From a bacterium (GTDB lineage Bacteria > Patescibacteriota > UBA1384 > XYA2-FULL-43-10 > JAKAMI01), in the NCBI GenBank assembly GCA_021812945.1, contig JAKAMI010000004.1, positions 1 through 47,099 on the forward strand: a stretch of 47,099 nucleotides of DNA. The letters run 5' to 3'. Numbering within the stretch: position 1 is the first letter of the stretch; each line of letters opens with the position of its first letter. The translations under genes and the position numbers were made by a program. Under the pieces are notes generated by a model. That model did no database searches and had not been told where the DNA came from. It worked only from the letters and a program-made list of their open reading frames with translations. Shown here one piece after another: positions 8,113-17,050 of the stretch.

Positions 8113-9900
8113 TCAACTTTTGTTTATGGTCACACTCGTCTCGGCAGAGTTGCCGGCGGCGTCATAAGCCTTGGCTTTCAGAGTATAGCTGCCGTTGGGA
8201 GTACCGTGACTCTGCCAGGTCCGAGAAATGGAGCTTGAGTTCTCGGTAGCCACCAAGGTGTTGTTAATATAAAACTCCATTTTTACCACCCCGACATTGT
8301 CACTGCCGATAGCAGTGATGTTCAGGTTGCCGCTGTCCCAACTGTAAGGACTGGTCGAAGGCGAAGCGATCTGAACCGTCGGGATCTCAGTGTCACCGCC
8401 TGTCTGATTGCCTATAATAATAGTGATCTCTTTGGTAGTGGTGTTGAGACCGTCGCTGGCGACTACTTTGAGCTGGTGATTTCCGTTGGGATAACTTAAG
8501 GTGTTTATGGCGACCGCAAAGGGGGCGATCGTTTTGGTATCCAGAAGAGCGCTATCAAGATAAAAATTGGCGTTGTCAACCTTTACATCGTCCGTGATAT
8601 CGGCACTGAAATTGATTGTGCCGCTAACGGTTTGCCCGTTGGTCGGCGAGGTTATATTCACCGCCGGCGGAGTCGAATCGACGGCCTGGTTGTTTATCGA
8701 AATATTCTCGGCGGCATCTTGGCAATTGTTGCTTTGGTCGCAGGCTGTCGCTTTCAAACTGTAAGCGCCGTTTTGCTTGCTTTTAGAATTGAAACTAAGT
8801 TGCCAGAAATCTCCGGACTTGGCAGCGAGTCCAAGTGAGTCGCTGTTCAAAAAGTATTCGACTTTGGAAACCGCCACGTTGTCGGTAGCGGCGGCCGCCA
8901 AGCTGATCGTACCAGTTAGCACGGCATTGGCCGCCGGACTCAGGATCGAGATGGTTGGGGCGACGGTATCGGAAGCTCCGCTAGCCCGACCGAAACTCAA
9001 AAACCAATTGCGAGTCCCGGGGTCGGAAGGGTAGCCGTAAGTAGCGGCCATCTGCTGATTTTTGAACGGGGAAAAAAGATATTTGTAATCTTCGGCCACA
9101 ATTTCCGCATCGCAATTGGCCCAGCCTTTGGAGTAATCAGGCGCGGTAGTAGTCATGGAGAGCGGGCGGGCTTGGTAGTAACTATCGGGAAATCTGGCGC
9201 TATATGGGATCTGATAGGTCAGCCATTTATTATAAAGAGAAAAATGGTGACCGTATTCGTGAGCCAGAGTCATCTCCAGATACTCTAAAATGTAGGGCGA
9301 GCTGGCATAATAGTAAACATTTAAATCGATGTAGGCATAAACTGAAGTGATGCGGGTACCATCGGTAGAATAGGCTCCGTTGTACATCCCGCTCCAGCCG
9401 GAGGCGCCGGCATCGACGAAGCGGATTTCGTGGAGCGAGGGCAACTCTTGTTTGGTCCAGAGAAGCGAGGTCGCCATATAACTTTTGAGCGAGTTGATCA
9501 AATAACCGTATTTGCCGGTGGTATCGATCACGTTCAGGTCATAAGGAGTACCGGCGGTTGGGGTTTGGCTGGCGAAACCGTTGAGTTTGCTGACAGTCTC
9601 GGAGCCGATCGATCCCTCGGAGACTATGGTGGTTTTGCCGACGGTTTTAGTCGAAAGGTCGGTATTTTGATGAACTGGAGGATTTTTATCAAGGGCGTTT
9701 AAGGCGTCTTTGGAGACGTCAACATTTCCAGCAGTTGTGTTTCCCGAATGGTTTAGAGTTACCGAAATCTGCTTGTTCCGTGGGACCAAATAGCTAAAAA
9801 TAAGATAACCACAGAAAGCCAAAAACAAGACCAGGAAAATCCCCGGCACAAGGTAATCGTGAAACTTATGAGGTTTTTTAGGGATGAAGTCTGGATCCAT
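8113..9900 (-). CDS. membrane-anchored surface protein: zincin-like metallopeptidase region plus tandem bacterial Ig-like domains
   Basis: N-terminal TM; LAHEYGHHFSLYNKW (HExxH); repeated VTITSPxNGxxVSGTxxxxAxxTDxxxV Ig-like blocks. Confidence 0.75.
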   Translation of the reverse strand: MDPDFIPKKPHKFHDYLVPGIFLVLFLAFCGYLIFSYLVPRNKQISVTLNHSGNTTAGNVDVSKDALNALDKNPPVHQNTDLSTKTVGKTTIVSEGSIGSETVSKLNGFASQTPTAGTPYDLNVIDTTGKYGYLINSLKSYMATSLLWTKQELPSLHEIRFVDAGASGWSGMYNGAYSTDGTRITSVYAYIDLNVYYYASSPYILEYLEMTLAHEYGHHFSLYNKWLTYQIPYSARFPDSYYQARPLSMTTTAPDYSKGWANCDAEIVAEDYKYLFSPFKNQQMAATYGYPSDPGTRNWFLSFGRASGASDTVAPTISILSPAANAVLTGTISLAAAATDNVAVSKVEYFLNSDSLGLAAKSGDFWQLSFNSKSKQNGAYSLKATACDQSNNCQDAAENISINNQAVDSTPPAVNITSPTNGQTVSGTINFSADITDDVKVDNANFYLDSALLDTKTIAPFAVAINTLSYPNGNHQLKVVASDGLNTTTKEITIIIGNQTGGDTEIPTVQIASPSTSPYSWDSGNLNITAIGSDNVGVVKMEFYINNTLVATENSSSISRTWQSHGTPNGSYTLKAKAYDAAGNSAETSVTINKS

Positions 9901-10009
9901 GCTAGTTTTATTCTAGCAAAAATTAAAAAAAGTTGGTATCCTAGGGATAGTGACAGTTATCAGTGGTCGGTTTTCCGCCGAAGTTATAATAAAATAGTTA
10001 TTACAAGTT

Positions 10010-10462
10010 ATGAAAAAGAATGTACGCTACAAAAACGAGTATCAAAACAAAGGGCATGAGTGTAAAAATCTGGTGATTCGCTGTATGGACTTTCGGTTTA
10101 CGCCATACATAAAAGGGCTGCTGGACCAAATGTATGCCGATGAGGGCGGGTTTGAGAGTTACGATTCGCCCGGTGTCGGCGCCGGAGCTTCAAAAGCGAT
10201 CATTGACCAAGGTTCGCGGCCAGTGGTCTTTTCTTCTATCGACATTGCCGTTCAAAAACATCAGGCCAAAAGGGTCGTAGTGATCGATCACATAGATTGC
10301 GGCGCCTACGGGGGTAGCAGCCAATTCGAAAGTCCTGAAAAAGAGGAGGAGTTTCACATTATCAAACTGAAAGAGGCCGGAGAGATTCTGAAAGATAAAT
10401 ATCCGGAGCTTGAAGTAGTCTTGCTTTATCAAGACTGGGACATGCTAACGCTTATAAAATGA
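10010..10462 (+). CDS. beta-carbonic anhydrase-like protein
   Basis: VIRCMDFRFTP and VIDHIDCGAYGG motifs. Confidence 0.7.
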   Translation: MKKNVRYKNEYQNKGHECKNLVIRCMDFRFTPYIKGLLDQMYADEGGFESYDSPGVGAGASKAIIDQGSRPVVFSSIDIAVQKHQAKRVVVIDHIDCGAYGGSSQFESPEKEEEFHIIKLKEAGEILKDKYPELEVVLLYQDWDMLTLIK

Positions 10463-10562
10463 AGCAGTGACCGCCACAGATCTACGCCACAGATTGGGAC
10501 CGATCGGCCTTGAATCAGTGGAGTTCATCAGTGGAGGTTGCTCAACAATAAATATTGGAGGG

Positions 10563-11384
10563 ATGATGGCAGCGGATCCGATTCAAAATAACCAATCTGC
10601 AACTAATGCGCCGGTGATGAGCAACGATCTAAACACTAAGGCAACTTCTGTCAAAGAGGAGGAACTTCCAAACCCGCTAGACGATGCGACTAAAGCGAAT
10701 TTACCGGACTTCTCTCAGGTCAGCGACAAGAATCAACTTGATCAAGATGTAGTGGCTAAGGAGCCCGATTTGACGACGGAGGAAAAACTACCGGAGGAGC
10801 TGAAACTTTCTTCGGAGAACGAGGCGGGACAACCCCAAGGCTCTGAGATGATGCAGCCTACGGTTTCGCCACCGACCACGACCGAGCCGGCGGTTTCCGA
10901 TCAAACACAACCGGATCAACCGGTTGCCGCCTCGGCGAATCCACAAATCAACCAGTCCATGAGTCAGCCAATCCCCAATCCAGACTTGGCAAATGCTTTC
11001 GGTGTCGGCCAGCCGCAAACTGCGGCACTATCCTCTCAAATACCGGATGAGATTAAAGGCTGGAACTGGGGGGCATTTTTCCTAAGTTGGATCTGGGCTA
11101 TCGGCAACCAAGTTTGGATCGGGCTTTTAGCCATCCTCGGCCCTCTATGGCTACCGATGATAATTATTTTAGGGGTAAAGGGCAACGAGTGGGCTTGGCA
11201 GGCTCGCAAGTTCGCCTCGGTCGAGGATTTTAGAAAGACTCAATCAGCCTGGGTTAAATGGGGTATAGTATTGTTCGCTCTGCAAGTCATTATTATCATC
11301 TTGGTCGTTTCAGCCGTAGTCAGCGCCTACCGTTCCAACTCCACCACCACAACCTCCACTCCGACTTACCAGTATCAATATTAG
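10563..11384 (+). CDS. membrane protein with Pro/Gln-rich N-terminus and DUF2628-like C-terminal region
   Basis: WNWGAFFLSWIWAIGNQVWIGLL...; GGAGGG upstream of ATG at 10563. Confidence 0.6.
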   Translation: MMAADPIQNNQSATNAPVMSNDLNTKATSVKEEELPNPLDDATKANLPDFSQVSDKNQLDQDVVAKEPDLTTEEKLPEELKLSSENEAGQPQGSEMMQPTVSPPTTTEPAVSDQTQPDQPVAASANPQINQSMSQPIPNPDLANAFGVGQPQTAALSSQIPDEIKGWNWGAFFLSWIWAIGNQVWIGLLAILGPLWLPMIIILGVKGNEWAWQARKFASVEDFRKTQSAWVKWGIVLFALQVIIIILVVSAVVSAYRSNSTTTTSTPTYQYQY

Positions 11385-11422
11385 TTGGATATCAGCGATC
11401 TATAAAGCGATAACGGCCCCCG

Positions 11423-11457
11423 CGAGGGAGGCCGTTATCGGTCAGAACGTGCGGAGT
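11423..11457 (-). terminator. hairpin downstream of the 31-aa ORF
   Basis: GATAACGGCCtccctcgcgggGGCCGTTATC on minus. Confidence 0.6.
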
Positions 11458-11474
11458 TGTTGAGAGCTCGACCT

Positions 11475-11570
11475 CTACGGAGTATATCGCGCGAGCACAA
11501 TTTCTGCGGCGATGAGAGTGAAAAAGACCCCCCAAAGCCACCAAGGACACTCCTTGAGCGCATCTCGCAT
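11475..11570 (-). CDS. 31-aa single-TM small protein (MRDALKECPWWLWGVFFTLIAAEIVLARYTP)
   Basis: GGGAGGcagaaATG; downstream hairpin GATAACGGCC..GGCCGTTATC; below ORF-track cutoff. Confidence 0.6.
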   Translation of the reverse strand: MRDALKECPWWLWGVFFTLIAAEIVLARYTP

Positions 11571-11635
11571 TTCTGCCTCCCTTCACAACGGATCGCTGGC
11601 TGACTCTAGTGGTTCATTCTCAATTGTGTATTGGC

Positions 11636-11746
11636 TTAGCCGAAAAAGAGGATGGTCAGGACGAAGACGACGACCAAAAGACCGAAGCAGGTGTCGCCGC
11701 TATAGCAGGCCGTGCCGTAGCTGGAAGATTGCTTGTTGTCTGCCAT
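11636..11746 (-). CDS. 36-aa single-TM small protein (MADNKQSSSYGTACYSGDTCFGLLVVVFVLTILFFG)
   Basis: ATG to stop, TM-like C-terminus, directly upstream of the 31-aa ORF; no strong SD. Confidence 0.45.
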   Translation of the reverse strand: MADNKQSSSYGTACYSGDTCFGLLVVVFVLTILFFG

Positions 11747-11960
11747 GAGAAATTTATCAATGCTAATGGCTTCATATTAGCAAAAAATCGAAGCGTCGAA
11801 AATACTTCTCCTACTGAAGTACTAATTTCACGAATGTGCGGATATCATTGTTTGCGTCATCCTGGACTAGCATAACGATGAAAGATTCCATAATAAAATG
11901 GTACAGACCGTGGAATTGTTTGTCGACGATTCCTCAGAATAACGTACTAAATCAGACTCC

Positions 11961-12638
11961 TTAGGATGATGTAGATACCAGCTTGCCGTCGCGAAGACGG
12001 AAGGTTTGTTTTGCGTCCTTGGAGATTGATTCATCGTGGGTTACGGCAACGATGGTAGTATTTTCAGTTTTAGCCAAGTTTTCAAGCAATTTAACGATTA
12101 CCTTACCAGTGGCGGAATCAAGATTGCCGGTCGGTTCATCGGCCAGTATTAGGCTTGGTTTGTTGGATAGCGCTCTGGCTATAGCGACTCTTTGCTGTTC
12201 GCCACCGGAGAGTCTGGTAGGTTTTCGGTTAAATTTTTCTTCGGTAATACCAACCTCTTTTAGAAGCCTGGCGGCTCTTTTTTTACGCTCGGTTTTTTTG
12301 AGGCCGGCAAATTCCATTGGCAGCATAACATTTTCAATCGCCGTCAAATTTGGCACCAGATTGTAACCCTGAAAGACGAAACCGATTTTGTTCCGACGAT
12401 AATCAATCAGTTTGCGATCGCCCAGCCGGCAGATATCCCTGTCGTCGACCAGAATCTGGCCGCTGGTTGGGCGATCAAGCGCTCCCAAAAGTGAAAGCAG
12501 AGTAGTTTTACCGCTGCCGCTCTTGCCGACAATGGCGGCAAAAGTTCCGTCCGCCACTTCAAGCGAGATGTTATCAACAGCATTGACGAAGCTGTCGCCG
12601 GATTTGAATTTTTTACTGACAGACATGATCTTAAGCAT
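11961..12638 (-). CDS. ABC transporter ATPase (LolD/MacB type)
   Basis: GKSGSGKTTLL, LSGGEQQRVAIARAL, LILADEPTGNLD. Confidence 0.92.
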   Translation of the reverse strand: MLKIMSVSKKFKSGDSFVNAVDNISLEVADGTFAAIVGKSGSGKTTLLSLLGALDRPTSGQILVDDRDICRLGDRKLIDYRRNKIGFVFQGYNLVPNLTAIENVMLPMEFAGLKKTERKKRAARLLKEVGITEEKFNRKPTRLSGGEQQRVAIARALSNKPSLILADEPTGNLDSATGKVIVKLLENLAKTENTTIVAVTHDESISKDAKQTFRLRDGKLVSTSS

Positions 12639-12647
12639 ATCTACCTC

Positions 12648-12710
12648 GAATTTTTAATTTTCAATGAATTTTAAATTCGAAAATGTTAAAAATTATAAAA
12701 TTATAAATTA
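12648..12710. repeat. inverted AATTTTN heptamer arrays between ABC ATPase and permease
   Basis: AATTTTT AATTTTC AAT...; reverse complement AATTTAT AATTTTAT AATTTTTAAC. Confidence 0.65.
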
Positions 12711-14099
12711 TTCGGAACGAAGGACTTCCGCCGGACGGATTTTAGAAATAATGAAGGCGGGAATGGCGCTACCCAATATTGCGACTAGTACAGCTGCCCC
12801 GAGACCGTATAAAATAATCTCAGCCCCAACATTTGTATGAAGATTGCGTAGGGCATTTCCCGCACTGTTGCCAAAGCCGGCTCCCAATCTTAACAATTGT
12901 CGTCCGGTGCCGCCACCGGCTGTTGTTTGGTTCGAAGATACGGCATTATTAACCAAAACACTGAGAATAGGATTGCTCAGAGCCAGACCCAGGATCATGC
13001 CGACTACGCTGCTGATCAGGGTTAACACCAACGATTCAACGGTAAATTGAGTGGCGATTATAAAGTTGGAAGCGCCTATAGCTTTTAACACTCCGATTTC
13101 GCGCCGGCGTTCACGAACGATCATTACCATGGTTAGAAAGATGATTATTGATCCGGCCACCAACGCGCCCACCAGGCTATAAAACGAAATGTTTTTAATA
13201 TTTTGCAGGGGAGCGATGGCCTGATTGGAGGCGTCTTGTTGAGAAGAAACGTCTACGGTGCTGCCGAGTTTATCTTTGATTGCCGTTTGGACAGCTGAGA
13301 CATTATCAATAGAGTTGACCTCAACAATCACAGTGTTGATAGCACCGGCTTGGCCGGAAAGATTTTGCACGGTTTTTATCGGCATTACTATGGTGGCATT
13401 GGCGAACTCGCTGCCGGCATCAAAAATTCCAGTCACGGTAATTGTCTGCCCGTAAGCTAGAAAAGTTGAACCGACCGACAGGTTATTTTTGGCCGCCAGG
13501 GCGGTGCCGATCATTGCCAGATTATCTGAAGAATTACTGTCAATCTTGTTACCGCTTAAGATGTCGAATTTGCTTATACCAAGAGAACTAAGACCGGTCA
13601 CAGAACTTAAATCGCTAACTCCAGTTAACATAATCGGCACAGAAAAAGTACCCAAAGAGGTAGAGCCGCCGTTTTCGTTCGCCCGCTGGCGGTTGCCAAA
13701 AGAGCCCGGCGAAATGGAAGAATCCAGATTGGTGGTATTATTGGCGATTGTATTGTTTTGTGATTGCGGGCCGCCTGTCGGAATAGTGGAACCGTTTTTT
13801 CTTAATCTATCAGATAGGGTTTTGGTAACCGAAGCGACATTCGGAATCGCGGAAATGTCGGAGGCTTTCTGATCGGTCAGTAGTTCGCCGCCACCCTCAA
13901 AACCACGGACTCCGGCGGGGGAGACTGTAACGATATTGCCGATAGAGCTTTTAACATTATCAATCTTTGCCTGAACGGTTTTTAGAGACATTAGCATCAC
14001 AAGCGCCATGCTGATTGAGACTGCTAAAATAAAAACGATCGAAATAGTACGAATACTGTTTCTGAAAGCATTCAAAAAACCGCGTTTGATTGTGCCCAC
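12708..14099 (-). CDS. MacB/FtsX-type ABC transporter permease
   Basis: N-terminal TM, large extracytoplasmic region, C-terminal RRREIGVLKAIGAS and three TM segments. Confidence 0.88.
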   Translation of the reverse strand: MGTIKRGFLNAFRNSIRTISIVFILAVSISMALVMLMSLKTVQAKIDNVKSSIGNIVTVSPAGVRGFEGGGELLTDQKASDISAIPNVASVTKTLSDRLRKNGSTIPTGGPQSQNNTIANNTTNLDSSISPGSFGNRQRANENGGSTSLGTFSVPIMLTGVSDLSSVTGLSSLGISKFDILSGNKIDSNSSDNLAMIGTALAAKNNLSVGSTFLAYGQTITVTGIFDAGSEFANATIVMPIKTVQNLSGQAGAINTVIVEVNSIDNVSAVQTAIKDKLGSTVDVSSQQDASNQAIAPLQNIKNISFYSLVGALVAGSIIIFLTMVMIVRERRREIGVLKAIGASNFIIATQFTVESLVLTLISSVVGMILGLALSNPILSVLVNNAVSSNQTTAGGGTGRQLLRLGAGFGNSAGNALRNLHTNVGAEIILYGLGAAVLVAILGSAIPAFIISKIRPAEVLRSE

Positions 14100-14154
14100 T
14101 TAGACCTCCGTGAATAGCCAATAGTTGATAATTATTATGAATAAAGATCGCAAC

Positions 14155-14193
14155 AAAAACGGCCGGCGCAGGGAGGGGACACCGGCCGTTTTT
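14155..14193. terminator. strong bidirectional hairpin
   Basis: AAAAACGGCCGG...CCGGCCGTTTTT, 12-bp perfect stem. Confidence 0.85.
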
Positions 14194-14202
14194 GCTATTA
14201 TC

Positions 14203-14673
14203 CTAGCGGATAACGATTGAAGTCGCTTGAACGACGCCGTTGCTGTCTGACGCGCCGGAAACGACGATATTGTTGCCAACAATCAAGTCTAAGAGTTTGG
14301 CAATCTGGCTGTTTTTGCTAAACGAAGTGGTAGATTGGACATTAACCGCGATATCTTTAGTTCCGTTATTGATCGTCAAAGTATTGCCGTCAATCTTTGT
14401 TACGTCGCCGCTAACGCCTCGGTTAAGAAAACGCCGACCGATGGTTCCGCGACCCGCCATCCCGCGTCCGAGAAAGGCATTTTTTCCGATATTTACTTTG
14501 TTTTCAAATCTCGCGTGCCTGTTAGTGAATCTTGCCGCAGCCATCGCTCCGCCCAGAACAATTAAAACACCCACGACAACAAGCACTATTTTAGTTCCGT
14601 AATGATGATAACGTCCATCTTTCAGCTTGCTGTCATCTTGATTTTTAATTTCCTCAATCTTGTTCTCGTTCAT
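14203..14673 (-). CDS. membrane-anchored DUF5666-like protein
   Basis: TM near N-terminus; GDVTKIDGNTLTINNGTKDIAVNVQSTTSF. Confidence 0.65.
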   Translation of the reverse strand: MNENKIEEIKNQDDSKLKDGRYHHYGTKIVLVVVGVLIVLGGAMAAARFTNRHARFENKVNIGKNAFLGRGMAGRGTIGRRFLNRGVSGDVTKIDGNTLTINNGTKDIAVNVQSTTSFSKNSQIAKLLDLIVGNNIVVSGASDSNGVVQATSIVIR

Positions 14674-14925
14674 ATACTCCTTCCTAAACTACACAGATTT
14701 TTACACGGATTGACACCGATATGGTTGATTGATTATATCACGCCGATAACCATCACCGTGAGAGGTAATGGTTATCGCCGATAGTTCTTAATCTAACCCG
14801 GGCAATTCATTGTAATCCTCCAAACATTTACTTTTACTCTCTAGCCGTTTTCGACCGCCTCAATCATAAAACAGCTATCTGAGAAAAAGCTTAAGATAAT
14901 AGCACTATCGTCCCCGCGGTGACGA

Positions 14926-15951
14926 CTAGATAGGCAACTTGACGGTAAACTCGGAGCCGTGGTCATGAGAGGAGGCAACGTAAATATCTCCATGGTGGAT
15001 CTCGGTGATACGTTTGGCTATTGATAGCCCCAGACCGTAACCGTCGCATTTTTCTTTGCAACGCGATTGGTCGGCGCGGTAAAAGCGGTTGAAGATGTGG
15101 GGCAGATCGCCGGCTTTAATGCCCATGCCTTGATCCTTGACCCTGATTACCGCATATTTTTTGTCTTCACGGATATCAATCGAAATCATGGTCTTTTCAG
15201 GACTGTATTTGACGGCGTTGTCCAACAAAATTACAAACAATTCGATCAAACTAGCTTTATCACCCAGAACCTTTGTGCGAAGAGATCCTGAATCAAGTTC
15301 AGGATGACAATTAATGGTAATTAATTTCTTTTCTGCCAAGCCGGCGACTCTCTCGTAAGCCTCAGTGATCATCTCGGACAATACTACTTCCCTAAAATCA
15401 TGCCTATCATCACTATCGTACTTAGCCAGCTTGAGCAAGGCATTGGATAAAGATTCTAATTTGCCGATTTCTTCCAAATTGCTCTGAAGAAGTTTTTTGG
15501 CCTCATCACCGGAGAGTTTTTTATCACGCAAATTAACCTCAATTTCGCTGCGCATAGCTGTCAAGGGAGTTTTTAGTTCGTGGCTGGCGTCGGCCGTAAA
15601 GCGATTTTGGGCTTCGACTATTTCCTCAATAGGTTTCAAAGTCCGCCGCGCGAAAAAATAACCGCCGGCTGAGGAAAGGATCAAGATCAAAATATTCAGA
15701 TAGATTAAATTGGTCTCGATATGACCATTGCTCTCGTCGATTTGCTGTCGTCTGGCGTTTTCTATCTCATCAAACGGGAACGGCAGCCGATTATTACCGG
15801 GAAGATTGCGAATGATAGATGTTTGCCTGTCCAGGCCCCGACCGATCTCGGCCGAAGAGATTTGATATAAAACAACCGAAAAAGCTATGCTGATGATCAT
15901 GACAACCAGCACGTAGAAAACTGTTAATCTGAGATAAGCGGAGTGGAACAC
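14926..15951 (-). CDS. sensor histidine kinase
   Basis: FTADASHELKTPLTAMRSEIEV H-box; DNAVKYSPEK; GLGLSIAKRI. Confidence 0.92.
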   Translation of the reverse strand: MFHSAYLRLTVFYVLVVMIISIAFSVVLYQISSAEIGRGLDRQTSIIRNLPGNNRLPFPFDEIENARRQQIDESNGHIETNLIYLNILILILSSAGGYFFARRTLKPIEEIVEAQNRFTADASHELKTPLTAMRSEIEVNLRDKKLSGDEAKKLLQSNLEEIGKLESLSNALLKLAKYDSDDRHDFREVVLSEMITEAYERVAGLAEKKLITINCHPELDSGSLRTKVLGDKASLIELFVILLDNAVKYSPEKTMISIDIREDKKYAVIRVKDQGMGIKAGDLPHIFNRFYRADQSRCKEKCDGYGLGLSIAKRITEIHHGDIYVASSHDHGSEFTVKLPI

Positions 15952-15952
15952 T

Positions 15953-16057
15953 TAATAATTTTTAATTTTCAACTTACAATTTTCAATAAAATCGCAATTC
16001 TTAAATGTTTAAGCGTTGAGCCTTGAAAATTCAATGAAAATTGCAAAATTGAAAACT
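15953..16057. repeat. inverted AATTTTC heptamer arrays between response regulator and kinase
   Basis: AATTTTT AATTTTC AACTTAC AATTTTC; reverse complement AGTTTTC AATTTTGC AATTTTC. Confidence 0.7.
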
Positions 16058-16730
16058 AGGCTTGGATTTTGTACCCAAAGCCTCTCACCGTTTGAATCAG
16101 ATCCGGTTTTTTGGGGAAAGGTTTGTCGATTTTATTTCTTAAATATCCAATATAAACTTCGACAGTGTTGGGTAAAATGTCAGCGTCGTAGTCCCAAACG
16201 TGGGAGATAATATTGTCTTTAGTTAATATCCTGCCGCTGTTTCTCATTAGATATTCAAGTAGGGCAAATTCTTTGCTTGAAAGCTCGATATTTTTGTTAC
16301 CGCGATTGACCCGAAAAGTGACCGGATTAAGCTCTAAGTCATCAGTCTTTATGATGTTGTCCTCAACCTTTTGTGGACGTCTAAGGAGGGCTCGGACGCG
16401 AGCCAGAAGTTCCTCAAAAGCGAAAGGTTTGACCAAGTAATCGTCGGCGCCGGCATTTAGGCCTTCGACCCGGTCTTCTACGCGATCCTTGGCGGTTAAA
16501 ATCAAGATTGGCGTATTGTTTTTCTTCTGACGCAGCAGCTTACAAATTTCAATGCCGTCGATCTCCGGAAGCATCCTATCAAGTATGATGAGATCATACT
16601 CTATGGTCCGGGCCTGCCCTAAACCGTCTTTGCCGTCATACGAAACATCAACAGCAAAATGTTCCTGTTCTAAGCCTTTCTTGATAGCGTTTGCGATCTT
16701 GTGATCGTCCTCAACAATTAGTATTCTCAT
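16056..16730 (-). CDS. OmpR-family response regulator
   Basis: MRILIVEDDHKIANAIKKGL; LILDRMLP; winged-helix C-terminus VWDYDADILPNTVEVYIGYLRNKID. Confidence 0.95.
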   Translation of the reverse strand: MRILIVEDDHKIANAIKKGLEQEHFAVDVSYDGKDGLGQARTIEYDLIILDRMLPEIDGIEICKLLRQKKNNTPILILTAKDRVEDRVEGLNAGADDYLVKPFAFEELLARVRALLRRPQKVEDNIIKTDDLELNPVTFRVNRGNKNIELSSKEFALLEYLMRNSGRILTKDNIISHVWDYDADILPNTVEVYIGYLRNKIDKPFPKKPDLIQTVRGFGYKIQA

Positions 16731-16950
16731 AAACCTTCGGTTTATCCCTCACGGATCTACAAATCAAGCGAAAGTACAAATAGCACGCGAAGCCCATTTG
16801 TATTTTTGTCAAATTTGTATATTCGCGAAGGGTTTAGGTAACTCTGTTACCAAACAGAGTATAGCAGGAAACTGAGAAAAAGTTGAGAACGAAGCAGCCC
16901 TTGACAAGAGATAGTTAAGGTACTAAACTAAGTTGGTGGACTAGCCACTG

Positions 16951-17042
16951 TTGAGACAATAGGAAGACATAGTTAAGACGTTGTTAGAAATTGTAACGGC
17001 AATGTCTAACTACCGTCTCGCTATTTCTATCAACTTCTAACT
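16951..17042. repeat. inverted decamer arrays, same family as 40476-40583
   Basis: GAGACAATAG gaAGACATAG ttAAGACGTTG ttAGAAATTG; inverted ttAGAAGTTG atAGAAATAG cgAGACGGTAG ttAGACATTG. Confidence 0.8.
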
Positions 17043-17050
17043 GTGCTTAA

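Noticed and set aside
16951-17042. CRISPR-like repeats
   Set aside because: 10-bp degenerate units without spacers and no cas genes.
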